Source of the DNA: Massilia sp. W12
Lineage (GTDB): Bacteria; Pseudomonadota; Gammaproteobacteria; Burkholderiales; Burkholderiaceae_D
Assembly: GCF_037300705.1 (NCBI RefSeq)
Contig: NZ_CP147776.1
Location: 2,046,001-2,110,000, forward strand
Length of the DNA stretch: 64,000 nt
Reading direction: 5' to 3'
A program made the translations under genes and the position numbers. A model generated the notes under the pieces. That model was not told the DNA's origin and made no database searches. It saw nothing but the letters and a program-made list of their open reading frames with translations. This document shows positions 1 through 8,866 of this stretch, piece after piece. Within the stretch, counting starts at the first letter, position 1; each line of letters begins with the position of its first letter.

Positions 1-1929
1 CGTTTTGTCGATATACAAATAGGTGCAGGAAGGCGCGTCAAAGCCGGTCAGCAGCTTGTCCACCACAATCAAGAGCTTCATCAAACCCGGCTCTTTGACA
101 AAGCGGCGCTTGGCCAGTGCTTCATAGCTCTCGGTTTTGCTTTGCCCGGGGCGCGCTTCCACCTCTTTTAACAGTGTGTTGTAAGTGTTGTAGATGAATT
201 GTTTTTCGGTTTCGGTGTTATCGCCAATTTCTTCCAGCGTCACATCGCGCGCCTGCGGATTGTAGGAAGTGATCAGGGCGCAGCGATCACGGAAGATGGT
301 TTGCTGAAAAAGGCCAAAATATTTGCACGCCTCATAGATGCTGGAGGCGACCAGAATGGCATTGCCGCGCCCGTTTTTCAGGCGCTCCACCAGCTCAAAA
401 TCGAAGATGATGTTTTCCACCACCCTATCCATGCGCGACTTGGAGCTGAGCACTTTTTGCAGCGTGCCCCATTGTTTTTTCAGCTCATCTTTTTGCCATG
501 CATTCAAGCCCTGGGTGCGCGACTCGAACCAGCGGTCGATTTTGTCGGTTGAGCCAAGGCGCTGGTCAATATCGCGCGCTTCATAGATCAGATCGAGCAC
601 CACCCCGTCCGCCACCGCTTCGGGGAAGATATAAGTGTGGATGTAGCTGCCAAAGGTTTCGACCGAGCTGGCCTTGTCAGCCTTGTACAGCGGCGTGCCG
701 GTAAAGCCGATGAAGACGGCATTCGGCAAAATCGCCTTCATGATCTGGTTGAACTTGCCGCTTTGGGTGCGGTGGCACTCATCCACAAACACAAAAATCT
801 CGCCCGAGGTGCGGCTGGGCTGTGCCCGCAAGTCTTTGAGGAAGGCTTCAAAATCATCCACGCCACGGCGGCCAAATTTATGCACCAGCGAGCACAGCAG
901 GCGCGGCGCGGGTTGCGCCAGGCGGGCCAGCAAATCGCGTCCGCTGCTGGTGCGGTACAGGTCTTCACCGGCATCGCTAAACACATCTTTGATTTGCGCA
1001 TCGAGTTCGCTGCGGTCGGTGATAATGGCCACACGCGCTTGCGGCAGGTTTTCCAAAATCCACTTGGCCAACCATACCATCATCAAGCTTTTGCCTGCCC
1101 CCTGGGTGTGCCAGATGATGCCGCCCTGGCGCTTCATCACATGCGCTTGCGCCGCCTTGATGCCGAAATACTGGTGCGGCCTGGGCAGTTTCTTGATGCC
1201 GCCATCAAACAGCACAAAATCGTGCAGCAATTCGATCAGGCGCGTCTTATTGCACAACTTGAGCAGATATTTATCCAGTTTGTAGCGGCTGTTGTCGGCT
1301 TCGTCTTCTTTCCAGCTCAGAAAGAATTTCTCTTCGGTTTTGATCGTGCCATAGCGCAAGCCCTGGGTATCATTGCCGGCTAACACCAGTTGCACGGTGC
1401 TGAAAAAATCGGCGTGAAATTCTGCGCGTTGGTTGGACAGATTTTGCCGTATGCCTTCGCCTATCTCGGTGGTGCTCTTTTTCAGTTCCAGCACGCCGAT
1501 GGCGATGCCATTCACATACAAGACCAGATCAGGGCGGCGCTCGTGCTTGCCGCGCAGGGTGACTTCTTCGGCAATCGCGAAATCATTCGCCTGTGGATTG
1601 TCCCAGTCGATCAGGCGCAGCGTGATGTCCTTGCTGCTTTTGCCGGTGGCGACCGTGACGCCATAGCGCAGCAAGCCATACACGGCTTTATTGTTATCGT
1701 ATAACTCACCCTGTTTATTGGCGGCTTGCCGCAGTTGCAACAGCGCCGCGCTGATGTGTTCCGGCGCATAGCCGCTGCGGCTTAAAAAGTCGTTTAGCAA
1801 GCCGGCTTCGATATTGCTATTGTCGCGGCGCTCAGACCAGTCACCCAAAAAGGTGTAGCCCAATTCATCATGAAACAGCTTGATCACACGCGCTTGCGTG
1901 ATGTGCTCCGGCTTGCCGATATGGCTCAT
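1..1929 (-). CDS. hsdR: Type I restriction enzyme R subunit HsdR (partial, 3' end beyond window)
   Basis: This is the ATP-dependent translocase and endonuclease subunit of a type I restriction-modification complex. About 643 residues from the N-terminus are visible and the frame stays open to the left edge, so the C-terminus lies outside. The start ATG at 1929 reads MSHIGKPEHITQARVIKLFH, and the following YTFLGDWSERRDNSNIEAG is typical of HsdR N-termini. Near the window edge the reading KLLTGFDAPSCTYLYIDK matches the conserved helicase motif of the second RecA-like lobe. It follows hsdS with a 2-base gap, which indicates one transcript hsdM-hsdS-hsdR. Family members are usually about 1000 residues, so roughly a third is missing from view. 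Confidence 0.93.
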   Translation of the reverse strand, partial: MSHIGKPEHITQARVIKLFHDELGYTFLGDWSERRDNSNIEAGLLNDFLSRSGYAPEHISAALLQLRQAANKQGELYDNNKAVYGLLRYGVTVATGKSSKDITLRLIDWDNPQANDFAIAEEVTLRGKHERRPDLVLYVNGIAIGVLELKKSTTEIGEGIRQNLSNQRAEFHADFFSTVQLVLAGNDTQGLRYGTIKTEEKFFLSWKEDEADNSRYKLDKYLLKLCNKTRLIELLHDFVLFDGGIKKLPRPHQYFGIKAAQAHVMKRQGGIIWHTQGAGKSLMMVWLAKWILENLPQARVAIITDRSELDAQIKDVFSDAGEDLYRTSSGRDLLARLAQPAPRLLCSLVHKFGRRGVDDFEAFLKDLRAQPSRTSGEIFVFVDECHRTQSGKFNQIMKAILPNAVFIGFTGTPLYKADKASSVETFGSYIHTYIFPEAVADGVVLDLIYEARDIDQRLGSTDKIDRWFESRTQGLNAWQKDELKKQWGTLQKVLSSKSRMDRVVENIIFDFELVERLKNGRGNAILVASSIYEACKYFGLFQQTIFRDRCALITSYNPQARDVTLEEIGDNTETEKQFIYNTYNTLLKEVEARPGQSKTESYEALAKRRFVKEPGLMKLLIVVDKLLTGFDAPSCTYLYIDKT

Positions 1930-1931
1930 GG

Positions 1932-3206
1932 TTACGCTTCCTCTGTGTTTGGTGGGACGAGGCGGATTTGGCCCGTCAGCAGTTTTTGCATCATGGCTTG
2001 CTTTAGTTGGCGGGCTTTGCTGAGTTTGGCTTCGAGGGCGGTGATTTCGGTGTCCATGTTAAACAAGATCTTAGCTATTGCAGCTTGTTCGCCGCTATTG
2101 ACCGGGAAATTTAACAATGTCGAATTAATTAACACAGTGTTTAGATTCATTTGCGATCCAGTTTGACCATGCTTCGACCATTCTGATTCTAATGCTTGCA
2201 ATTTATAGTAAAGGAAATATTGATCAATCTTTAAATTTTCAAAAACTACAAAACCGTCATGAATACATGTTTCAATTCGTGTGATAATCGCTCGCCCTAC
2301 GGTTGCGCAAATACTCATAATAAGGCTTCCAGCGGCAACAGGTCGGCTATACTTAACACCAAATTGAGATAGATGCTGAGTAGTATCATCTAAATACATG
2401 CCTGATTTAGTTACATCGCTGATGCGAACCCACCCGATTGGTGAGTTTTCATCAAACCAAATCGGGTCATCAATCGGGCGGGGAGATGCGCCACGCTGAA
2501 TTGTTGCGATTTCGCTTATTTTGAGCACTTTCCATTGATCTTCCGCATTAGACAGGCGCTTCTTTCCTGTTAGCAAATTTTGCATTGCGCCTTGCTTAAT
2601 TTGCCGTTTTTTTGCGAGAAGTTGCTCCAACGCACCTACGAGTGCATCTGCATCGGACAAGGCCTCTGCAATAGCTTCTTGCTCTAGCAAGGTTGGTGGA
2701 CATGGTAAGTGGATTGTTTTTAACGCATTTGCGCTAATGTGAACAACGGCATCGCCTTGTCCCATGCTTGACTTTTGCTTATTTGTAGTTGGTGAGTTTA
2801 ATGCGTACCCCAGGAATGTGGAATTATAGTTTTCAGGACGCAAAATAATAATATCGCTGCCAGCATATGTCTCGTTAGTCGCAAGGAATGAGGCACATTT
2901 GCCAATATCTTGTTTTGTTTCACCCGAGCACGCAAACAAAATATCGCCTTGCTTGAGTTGTTTGCTCCTCTTTGCCACATCTTCCGAGATGTAACTGTGA
3001 AAAAAGCGGATTATATTATGATGATGTGTGTATATCTCACCGTATCTTATACATGGTATCGATCCGCTATTTGCTTCAGCCTTAAGAATTCCTGCGCCTT
3101 TGCTAAAAGGCCCAATTTTCGCCAACGGAATCACCTGCCAATCTATTGGGATGAGTCCAAATTCTGTTTGACGGACAAGTGACAATCTGGCCTCTGTTAT
3201 CACCAT
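1932..3206 (-). CDS. hsdS: Type I restriction-modification specificity subunit HsdS
   Basis: This 424-residue subunit recognises the DNA target for both methylation and cleavage. It has the usual two-half layout. A first variable target-recognition domain covers about residues 1-170, followed by a central conserved helix around 170-215 (LLEQEAIAEALSDADALVGA, ending QNLLTGKKRL). A second variable domain covers about 225-375, followed by a C-terminal helix (EQAAIAKILFNMDTEITALE, ending KLLTGQIRL). The variable domains are visibly more AT-rich than the flanking hsdM and hsdR, as expected for recombining specificity modules. The start ATG at 3206 overlaps the hsdM stop by 7 bases (ATGGTGA), so translation is probably coupled. 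The bipartite target cannot be read from sequence alone. Confidence 0.93.
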   Translation of the reverse strand: MVITEARLSLVRQTEFGLIPIDWQVIPLAKIGPFSKGAGILKAEANSGSIPCIRYGEIYTHHHNIIRFFHSYISEDVAKRSKQLKQGDILFACSGETKQDIGKCASFLATNETYAGSDIIILRPENYNSTFLGYALNSPTTNKQKSSMGQGDAVVHISANALKTIHLPCPPTLLEQEAIAEALSDADALVGALEQLLAKKRQIKQGAMQNLLTGKKRLSNAEDQWKVLKISEIATIQRGASPRPIDDPIWFDENSPIGWVRISDVTKSGMYLDDTTQHLSQFGVKYSRPVAAGSLIMSICATVGRAIITRIETCIHDGFVVFENLKIDQYFLYYKLQALESEWSKHGQTGSQMNLNTVLINSTLLNFPVNSGEQAAIAKILFNMDTEITALEAKLSKARQLKQAMMQKLLTGQIRLVPPNTEEA

Positions 3207-5908
3207 ACAAACCCCATCTTCGCCAAATGTGCATTCACCTGCGCTTCCATCTCCGCCACCTGCGCATTAATTTCCGGCAAGCTCGTCCCATAGCGCTGCG
3301 CCAATTCCTTGACCCGTTGCGCCAGCGCCTGACTCACCCTGTCCATTTCCCCATGAATATCACGATCCAACTGCGCCAGCCATTTGTCGCGCACGACCAA
3401 ATCTTTGATGTCGTCTTCAGTCAGATCGGCATATTTGTCATGCGCCAGCTTATCCAGCGCCTTATCCTTGTCCTTGATCTGCTTTTTCAGGTGCGCAATC
3501 TCGTCCTGCAAATGCAAATACGTATTCAGCGCTTGCAATTCGCGCAGGTCTTCGTGTTCCGGCTCCTGCGCGATGCGGATAGAGGCATGGTTGCGCGCGC
3601 GGGACAGGCCATCGGCCAATTTTTCGCGCAGCAGTTTGATTGCCGCCAGATTGGCGCGCCAGGTTTCCAGTGCGCTGCGTTCTTCATCCCCTATGTTTTT
3701 ACACAGGCGTTCTGAAACGGCAGCCTGGGAAATCCGCCCCAGCCTTTGCATAGCCGGGCCGGCTTCCAGCGCGCTTTGCGCGTCCTGCAAGGTCTCCAGT
3801 TGCATCTGTGCGCTGGCATAGGCCATGAAGCCTGCGCCATCTGCCTGCCGCCACAAAGCCAGCACCGCCTCTTGTTGCGCCTTGCTCGCGTCGGCGCGGT
3901 TTTCCACATCCTGCAAGGCGCCGCCTTCGCTGCTGTGTTCATCAATCAACTCAGTCAGCGCCGCTTCGTGTTCTTCCTGTTTTGCCGCCAAAGCGTCGAT
4001 TTCACGCTGCTTGGCGGCAAAGTAACGCGCCACAATCAAGGGCTTGGGCAAGAGATCGCAGGCCCAGCCCCGGTCGATTTGCTTACTTTCTTTGCCATCC
4101 TTGCTTTTTTTACTTTCAAACACGCGCTGCGGCTTGGCCACCCAGCCTTCCGCCGCAATCTGGTAGCAATCATCCTGCATGGTTTCGGCCCAGTAATCGA
4201 GCAAATGCTGGTACACGTCATAGGCATTGATCAAGGGCCGATCTGCATAATGCGCGAGCAAGCCCTCGGCCACTTCCACAATCAGCGCCTTGGGCTTGAA
4301 GCCGGCTTGCAGGGATTTGAGGCGGATTTCCGCCGTCTGGCGCCAGTGCTCAAAATGCGTATTCATGCCAGCAATATAGGCGGCAAATTCGGGATGGTGA
4401 TAGATGCCGGGCTTGATCTGGGCAATTTCGAGCGCCAGATCAAAATAGCCCTCGCGCCTGGGCGCAAATAAAGTCGCTTGCAACTGCGGGCACACATCCC
4501 AATAGGCTTGTAAAGCCTGAATGTCGGCTGCGGGAATGCCGCCTTGCAGATGGCCGGCAATGTCTTGCACATCTTCCGCCTTGGCCGAGTCGATGTAGCG
4601 CGGCAGGTTCAAATTGAAATCGTTTTTTTCGATTTCATCCAAGCTCACGCGGCGCGCATAGCTCGGGTCGGATTCATCTTGCCGGGTGAATACATCCACA
4701 ATTTTGTGCAAATCCTGCTCGCGCAAGCGGTTTTTCGGGCCATCTTTCATGAAGCCGGCACTGGCGTCGATCATAAAAATGCTTTTGCGCGCCTGCGCGT
4801 CTTCTTTATCGAGCACGATGATGCAGGCCGGGATGCCGGTGCCGAAAAACAGATTGGCAGGCAAGCCGATAATGCCCTTGATCAAGCCGCGCCGGATCAG
4901 GTTTTTGCGGATATCGGCCTCGGCATTGCCGCGAAACAAGACCCCGTGCGGCAAAATGCAGGCGCCTTTGCCGTTTGGCTTGAGCGAACGCACGATGTGC
5001 AGCAGATAGGCAAAATCACCCTGTTTGGCGGGCGGGATGCCAAAGGCGGAAAAACGGTCGAATTCGTCATTTTCCGCGTGCATGCCATTGCTCCATGCTT
5101 TGTCAGAAAAGGGCGGATTGGCCACCACATAATCAAAGGTTTTGAGGCTGCCGTTTTCTTTGAAAAGGGGCGTCGTCAGGGTATTGCCCTGCACAATGGT
5201 GGCGGTGGGCATATTGTGCAACACCATATTCATATAGGCTAAGCCGCTGGTGGCTTCGTCCTTTTCCTGCCCGTACAGCGAAACCGGGGTTGGCGCTTCG
5301 TCGGCCACTTTCAACAATAATGAGCCGGAACCGCAGGTGGGGTCGTACACGGTGGTGCTGCTGCTGGTGCGTGCGCTGCCAATGCCAATCACCTTGGCCA
5401 TGATGCGGCTGACTTCGGCAGGGGTGTAAAACTGGCCCTTGCTTTTGCCGCTATCTTTGGCGAAATGCTGCATCAGATATTCGTAGGCGTCGCCCAAAAT
5501 ATCGTCGCCTTCGGCGCGGTTTTTGCTGAAATCGAGTTCCGGACGCTCAAAAATGGCGACCAATTTGGTGAGACGGTCAATTTTTTCCTTGCCGTCGCCC
5601 AGCAATTCGGACTTATTGAAGTCGGCCTTGATGCTTATCCGGTTGGCTTTTTCCAGTGGCGCGATAACTTTGGTGTTGATGTATTCGCCAATGTGCGGGC
5701 TGCCCTTGAGCGCAACCATGTCCTTGAAGTTGGCCCCTTCGGGCACGATGACGCTGGCATAGCGCTGCCCGGCGTATTTGTCGCTGACGTATTTGATAAA
5801 CAGCAGGGCCAGCACATAGTCTTTGTACTGGCTGGCATCCATGCCGCCGCGCAATTCATCGCAGGAAGCCCACAGCGAGGAATACAGTTCTGATTTTTTA
5901 ATCGCCAT
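3200..5908 (-). CDS. hsdM: Type I restriction-modification methyltransferase HsdM with long C-terminal extension
   Basis: This is the N6-adenine methyltransferase subunit, which uses S-adenosylmethionine to protect host DNA. The N-terminal HsdM helical domain covers about residues 5-150. The SAM-binding motif DPTCGSGS is at 189-196 and the catalytic NPPF at 264-267. The protein has 902 residues against the usual 500-550. The extra part from about 480 onward is helix-rich and highly charged, with many Glu, Lys and Ala runs that look like coiled coil. Such long HsdM proteins exist, but the role of the extension is not evident here. The start at 5908 is preceded by CTGGAG. It is the first gene of the operon; hsdS overlaps its stop. 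Confidence 0.94.
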   Translation of the reverse strand: MAIKKSELYSSLWASCDELRGGMDASQYKDYVLALLFIKYVSDKYAGQRYASVIVPEGANFKDMVALKGSPHIGEYINTKVIAPLEKANRISIKADFNKSELLGDGKEKIDRLTKLVAIFERPELDFSKNRAEGDDILGDAYEYLMQHFAKDSGKSKGQFYTPAEVSRIMAKVIGIGSARTSSSTTVYDPTCGSGSLLLKVADEAPTPVSLYGQEKDEATSGLAYMNMVLHNMPTATIVQGNTLTTPLFKENGSLKTFDYVVANPPFSDKAWSNGMHAENDEFDRFSAFGIPPAKQGDFAYLLHIVRSLKPNGKGACILPHGVLFRGNAEADIRKNLIRRGLIKGIIGLPANLFFGTGIPACIIVLDKEDAQARKSIFMIDASAGFMKDGPKNRLREQDLHKIVDVFTRQDESDPSYARRVSLDEIEKNDFNLNLPRYIDSAKAEDVQDIAGHLQGGIPAADIQALQAYWDVCPQLQATLFAPRREGYFDLALEIAQIKPGIYHHPEFAAYIAGMNTHFEHWRQTAEIRLKSLQAGFKPKALIVEVAEGLLAHYADRPLINAYDVYQHLLDYWAETMQDDCYQIAAEGWVAKPQRVFESKKSKDGKESKQIDRGWACDLLPKPLIVARYFAAKQREIDALAAKQEEHEAALTELIDEHSSEGGALQDVENRADASKAQQEAVLALWRQADGAGFMAYASAQMQLETLQDAQSALEAGPAMQRLGRISQAAVSERLCKNIGDEERSALETWRANLAAIKLLREKLADGLSRARNHASIRIAQEPEHEDLRELQALNTYLHLQDEIAHLKKQIKDKDKALDKLAHDKYADLTEDDIKDLVVRDKWLAQLDRDIHGEMDRVSQALAQRVKELAQRYGTSLPEINAQVAEMEAQVNAHLAKMGFVW

Positions 5909-6230
5909 GGTGCGTGACTCCAGGTAAGAAGCGCAGAATGGCGCAGCTTGCGCGCAGTGCAGGGGAAGTGAAGATCATAAAAACGGACAGCAAGAAATGA
6001 ATAAGGCGAAAGTATGCCGCATTTCCTTGTGGAATTTGCTGATGACGTAAAGAAATCAAAGCATCAGTCCGATACGGGAAAGCAGTCATATGCGGCGCGC
6101 TTTCGTACCCAAAAAAAGCAATTTTACCTTGCCAATGACGTCTGAACAGATACCAACAACATAAAGGAGCAACATCAGTCGCGATAATCGGCGGATGATA
6201 TGGCTCCGCGCCGCGCCGCGCCGTTCGCGG
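5909..6230. other. Intergenic region upstream of hsdM
   Basis: This 322-base stretch separates the hsdM start from the stop of the deacylase gene that reads toward it. It must hold the hsd promoter, but I cannot assign a clear -35/-10 pair. The right part (6196-6225) is a very GC-rich run of repeated CCGCG. Short open frames here overlap the hsdM start or the deacylase gene and have no family features, so I do not call them genes. Confidence 0.5.
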
Positions 6231-6240
6231 CTAAAGCCGC
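6225..6240. repeat. REP-like palindrome GCGGCTAAAGCCGC
   Basis: The 16-base palindromic unit TCGCGGCTAAAGCCGC resembles the core of REP/GTAG-type repeats found in many gammaproteobacteria and Xanthomonadales. It overlaps the stop codon (6231-6233) and last codons of the deacylase gene, so it could also serve as a weak 3' hairpin. It occurs once in the window, so calling it a dispersed repeat is an inference from its resemblance. Confidence 0.35.
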
Positions 6241-7199
6241 TCCAAGGAACGCGCCCCCGCCACCTCTTGCTCCAGCCTGTACAGCGCGCGCAATGCGCCG
6301 GCGATGGTTTGCGCGCTCTGTTTGCCATAGCCGCCGCCGCCCAGCCATACGGCAGGCACTTGCATGCAGTGCAGGCAGCGCCAGATGCGTTCTTCCCGCG
6401 CGATGCAGTCTTGTATGGTCAAGGCCATGCCGCCCAGTGGGTCGCTTTCCAGCACATCGCTGCCGGCGATCACAAAGGCGAGCGCAAACGGGCGGCTGGC
6501 GTGTTGCGCCGGCAGTTGCGCCAAGGCCTGGTCGAGCGCGCGCAGGTAGTCGCCGCCATCCACCCCGCTGCGCAGCGGCACGGCCAGATCAAGCCGTTGG
6601 CGCGAGCGTTCGCCATAGGGGTAGATCTGGCTGTTGAACTGGTCGAGAATAAACACGCTGCGGTCAGTTTCAAACGCTTCCGCATTGCCATTACCGTGGT
6701 GCGCATCCACATCAATCAATAACACGCGCTGTTGCTGGCCCAGACTGCCGGCGCCGCGCAGCTCTTGCAGCGCAGTGTAAATATCGTTGTAAACGCAAAA
6801 ACCTTCGCTGTTGAGTGCGCTGGCGTGGTGGTAGCCGCCCGCCAGATTCCAATAAGACTGTCCCTGCAATGCGCCTTGCGCGGCATACAGGGTGGCGGCG
6901 CAGGCGCGCCGCATCGGTAAGAGAATTTTGCGGTCTATCCAGGAAAAGGGCAGCGGCAGGGCTGGCAGTTCGAGCGCGCGCAAAATGTATTCTTTTTGCG
7001 TGCATTGCGCGGCATGGCGCGCGCCCATATGCGCTTGCAGGCGCGCCAGCTCCAGGGCTGGCGGCGGGGTTTGAAAACTGGCAGACGGTAAATCCGCCAA
7101 CATGCGCCGCACTTTGCGGAATTTACAGCCATCAAAGGGGTGTAAATAATTCAGCAAACCGAAATCGATATTCAAGCCTTCGTCGTACAAAATATGCAT
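6231..7199 (-). CDS. Class IV (HDAC11-like) histone deacetylase family protein, catalytic residues intact
   Basis: This is a zinc-dependent acyl-lysine or acyl-amine hydrolase of the arginase/deacetylase fold, 322 residues. LHPFD (residues 19-23) followed by CKFRKV is characteristic of the HDAC11-like branch. The active site is complete: His dyad H124-H125 in GGYHHA, zinc ligands D165 and H167 in DVDAHHGNG and D248 in GSDVLESDPLG, and transition-state Tyr Y291 in GGGGYG. The chosen start at 7199 (MHILYDEG) has GAGG a few bases upstream and lies 11 bases after the stop of its paralogue. A longer frame to 7343 would overlap that gene deeply. Class IV enzymes are known to act on long-chain acyl-lysine as well as acetyl groups. 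The substrate here is unknown, but the cassette context argues against ordinary acetoin or polyamine metabolism. Confidence 0.85.
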   Translation of the reverse strand: MHILYDEGLNIDFGLLNYLHPFDGCKFRKVRRMLADLPSASFQTPPPALELARLQAHMGARHAAQCTQKEYILRALELPALPLPFSWIDRKILLPMRRACAATLYAAQGALQGQSYWNLAGGYHHASALNSEGFCVYNDIYTALQELRGAGSLGQQQRVLLIDVDAHHGNGNAEAFETDRSVFILDQFNSQIYPYGERSRQRLDLAVPLRSGVDGGDYLRALDQALAQLPAQHASRPFALAFVIAGSDVLESDPLGGMALTIQDCIAREERIWRCLHCMQVPAVWLGGGGYGKQSAQTIAGALRALYRLEQEVAGARSLERL

Positions 7200-7210
7200 G
7201 GCGCCCTCGT

Positions 7211-8164
7211 TCAGTGTGCAGCCGGCGTCAGCAGGCGGCGTATGCTGGCGGCCTGGGCTTGCGCGGCTTCCGGGCCATAGCCGCCACCGCCTAAAAACAC
7301 AGCGGGAATTTGTGCTTGCTTTAACATGGCGTGGATGCGCCAATCGCGCTCCGCACAGTCTTGCACTTCCAGCGCCAGCCGCGCATAGCGGTCACTCGCT
7401 AACACATTCGCACCGGCGATCACAAACGCCAGTTTGAAAGCGCCATGCGCGGCGATGCGGGCGCGCAATTGCGCTAAACCGCTCTCCAGCAGGGACAGGT
7501 AGGCGGGGCCTTCGCTGCCGCTGGGGAGGGGCAGGGCGATATCGATGCGCTTCTTGGAATATCTATCAATGGGATAGATGCCATCATTGTATAAATCCAG
7601 AATCGTCACGCGCTCATCCTCAAAAAAATCATAGGCAATGCCATTGCCATGGCAGGCATCGACGTCAATGATCAAAATCCTGTCATTTTCAGATAACTTC
7701 CCATCGGCGCGCAGCGAAAAAACTGCAGTTGAAATGTCGTTGTAAATGCAAAAACCTTCGCATGATGTGCTGCTGGCGTGATGGTAGCCGCCGCTTGTGT
7801 TCCATGCAGATTCTCCTTGCAGCGCTGCGCTTGCTGCCTGCAATGTCGCCGCGCAAGCCCAGCGCATAGGCAACAGAAAATGCTGATCCAGCCAGGAAAG
7901 TGACAGAAACGGGAGGTTGGGCAGGCCCAAGGCGCGGGTGATCCATGTCTTGCTGCGCGATTTGGCGCGTCCCTGCAACATCATTGGCTCTTGCAAGACA
8001 TCAAGTGAAAGTGCTTGTGCTGGCGCAACATATTCTATTGCGCTCAAATCAGCTAACAATTCTTTTGTGTGGCGGAATTTGGCGTAATCAAAGCGGTACC
8101 AATCCGCTAATTTGCTGGCCATGCCCAAGTCAAAATTGTATTGCGCGGAATAATAAATTTTCAT
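7211..8164 (-). CDS. Class IV HDAC-like paralogue with altered zinc site, probable pseudoenzyme or regulatory partner
   Basis: This 317-residue protein is clearly paralogous to the downstream deacylase: similar N-terminus, GGYHHA with H128-H129, EGFCIYND, and GGGGYG with Y296. The metal site is altered. The motif that should read DVDxHHG is DVDACHG, giving C171 where the second zinc ligand His is expected. The third ligand Asp is Asn in GANVLASD (N253). D169 remains. The LHPFD signature is replaced by WYRFD. This may be a catalytically dead subunit pairing with the intact enzyme, or one using a different metal. The start ATG overlaps the upstream gene stop as ATGA, so the two are translationally coupled. 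Confidence 0.82.
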   Translation of the reverse strand: MKIYYSAQYNFDLGMASKLADWYRFDYAKFRHTKELLADLSAIEYVAPAQALSLDVLQEPMMLQGRAKSRSKTWITRALGLPNLPFLSLSWLDQHFLLPMRWACAATLQAASAALQGESAWNTSGGYHHASSTSCEGFCIYNDISTAVFSLRADGKLSENDRILIIDVDACHGNGIAYDFFEDERVTILDLYNDGIYPIDRYSKKRIDIALPLPSGSEGPAYLSLLESGLAQLRARIAAHGAFKLAFVIAGANVLASDRYARLALEVQDCAERDWRIHAMLKQAQIPAVFLGGGGYGPEAAQAQAASIRRLLTPAAH

Positions 8165-8613
8165 AGGTACTTAAGTTCGTTGGCAAACTTCAAGATTTGA
8201 TCTGGCGTCCAGACCCCTATCCCTAAAATCCGCGCCAAGTTGCCATAGTGACCAGCGTTCGGCGTGAAGCTTGGTTTGCGTCCGCCAGCCATGAGGCAAT
8301 TTGCCACCACATGAGAGCAGTTATTTCTCACTATTTGATAGCGTGGCTGCATTTGCACATAGTCGTTATAGAAAGACAGAACGGCTTCTTCATCCAGATT
8401 GTATAGCTCAATCACTTCGGGTTGCCTTCCTCCCTCACTGTGGATGTCTTTGCCCAAACTGGCGACCCAAGCCCCGGTTTGGCTGCGCTTGGTTTTGATA
8501 TCTTTCGCGTCGGCGCCGCCCTCCGGCCAAAAGCTGATATATTGCCCACGCACCAACAAAGCAGTATGCCCCACCATTTGCTCATGCGGCAGCCAAATAA
8601 ATACTTTTATCAT
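8161..8613 (-). CDS. Small protein with permuted papain-fold (NlpC/P60-like) signature
   Basis: This protein of 150 residues has no closely recognised name. Near the N-terminus WLPHEQMVGHTALLV carries a conserved-looking His (H16), followed by the aromatic strand YISFWPEG. Near residue 97, NNCSHVVA carries C99. It ends with GVWTPDQILKFANEL. A GH-x-AL strand first and an NCS-x-x-VA helix later matches circularly permuted papain-like hydrolases and acyltransferases, as I recall them from proteins annotated near toxins. This is inference from pattern. The start at 8613 was chosen because GGAAG lies 4-8 bases upstream; a 189-residue version from 8730 is possible but less likely. It is the first gene of the cassette and overlaps the next by 4 bases. 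Confidence 0.7.
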   Translation of the reverse strand: MIKVFIWLPHEQMVGHTALLVRGQYISFWPEGGADAKDIKTKRSQTGAWVASLGKDIHSEGGRQPEVIELYNLDEEAVLSFYNDYVQMQPRYQIVRNNCSHVVANCLMAGGRKPSFTPNAGHYGNLARILGIGVWTPDQILKFANELKYL

Positions 8614-8866
8614 GACGCTTCCTATTTCTTTTTGGAAATAATCTTGGTAAATTACTACTCGCAAAGCGCGCATCTTAGCACGCGCTCTGGCGCTTTGGCT
8701 TGAAATATTCATATGATTCTGTGCTGGCAAGCCGGCCCCTTCTTATCAGATTCTGTCTCACCGTATTCCCCATCCCCCCGCAAAATCCGCTACCATGTCG
8801 CGCCATAGAGCGCCGCCTCTAAACAGCAGGCGGCCTTGGCAAACGCACACCACAAGAGGAGTTTTC
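8614..8866. promoter_or_regulatory. Divergent intergenic region between the deacylase cassette and hmgA
   Basis: The papain-like/deacylase cassette and hmgA are transcribed away from each other across 253 bases, so both promoters should lie here. I do not see a convincing consensus promoter on either strand. The plus-strand RBS AGAGGAG for hmgA is at 8855-8861. Confidence 0.45.

Noticed and set aside
5898-6328. Short minus-strand frames upstream of hsdM
   Set aside because: They overlap the hsdM start and the deacylase 3' end, with no RBS and no gene-like composition.
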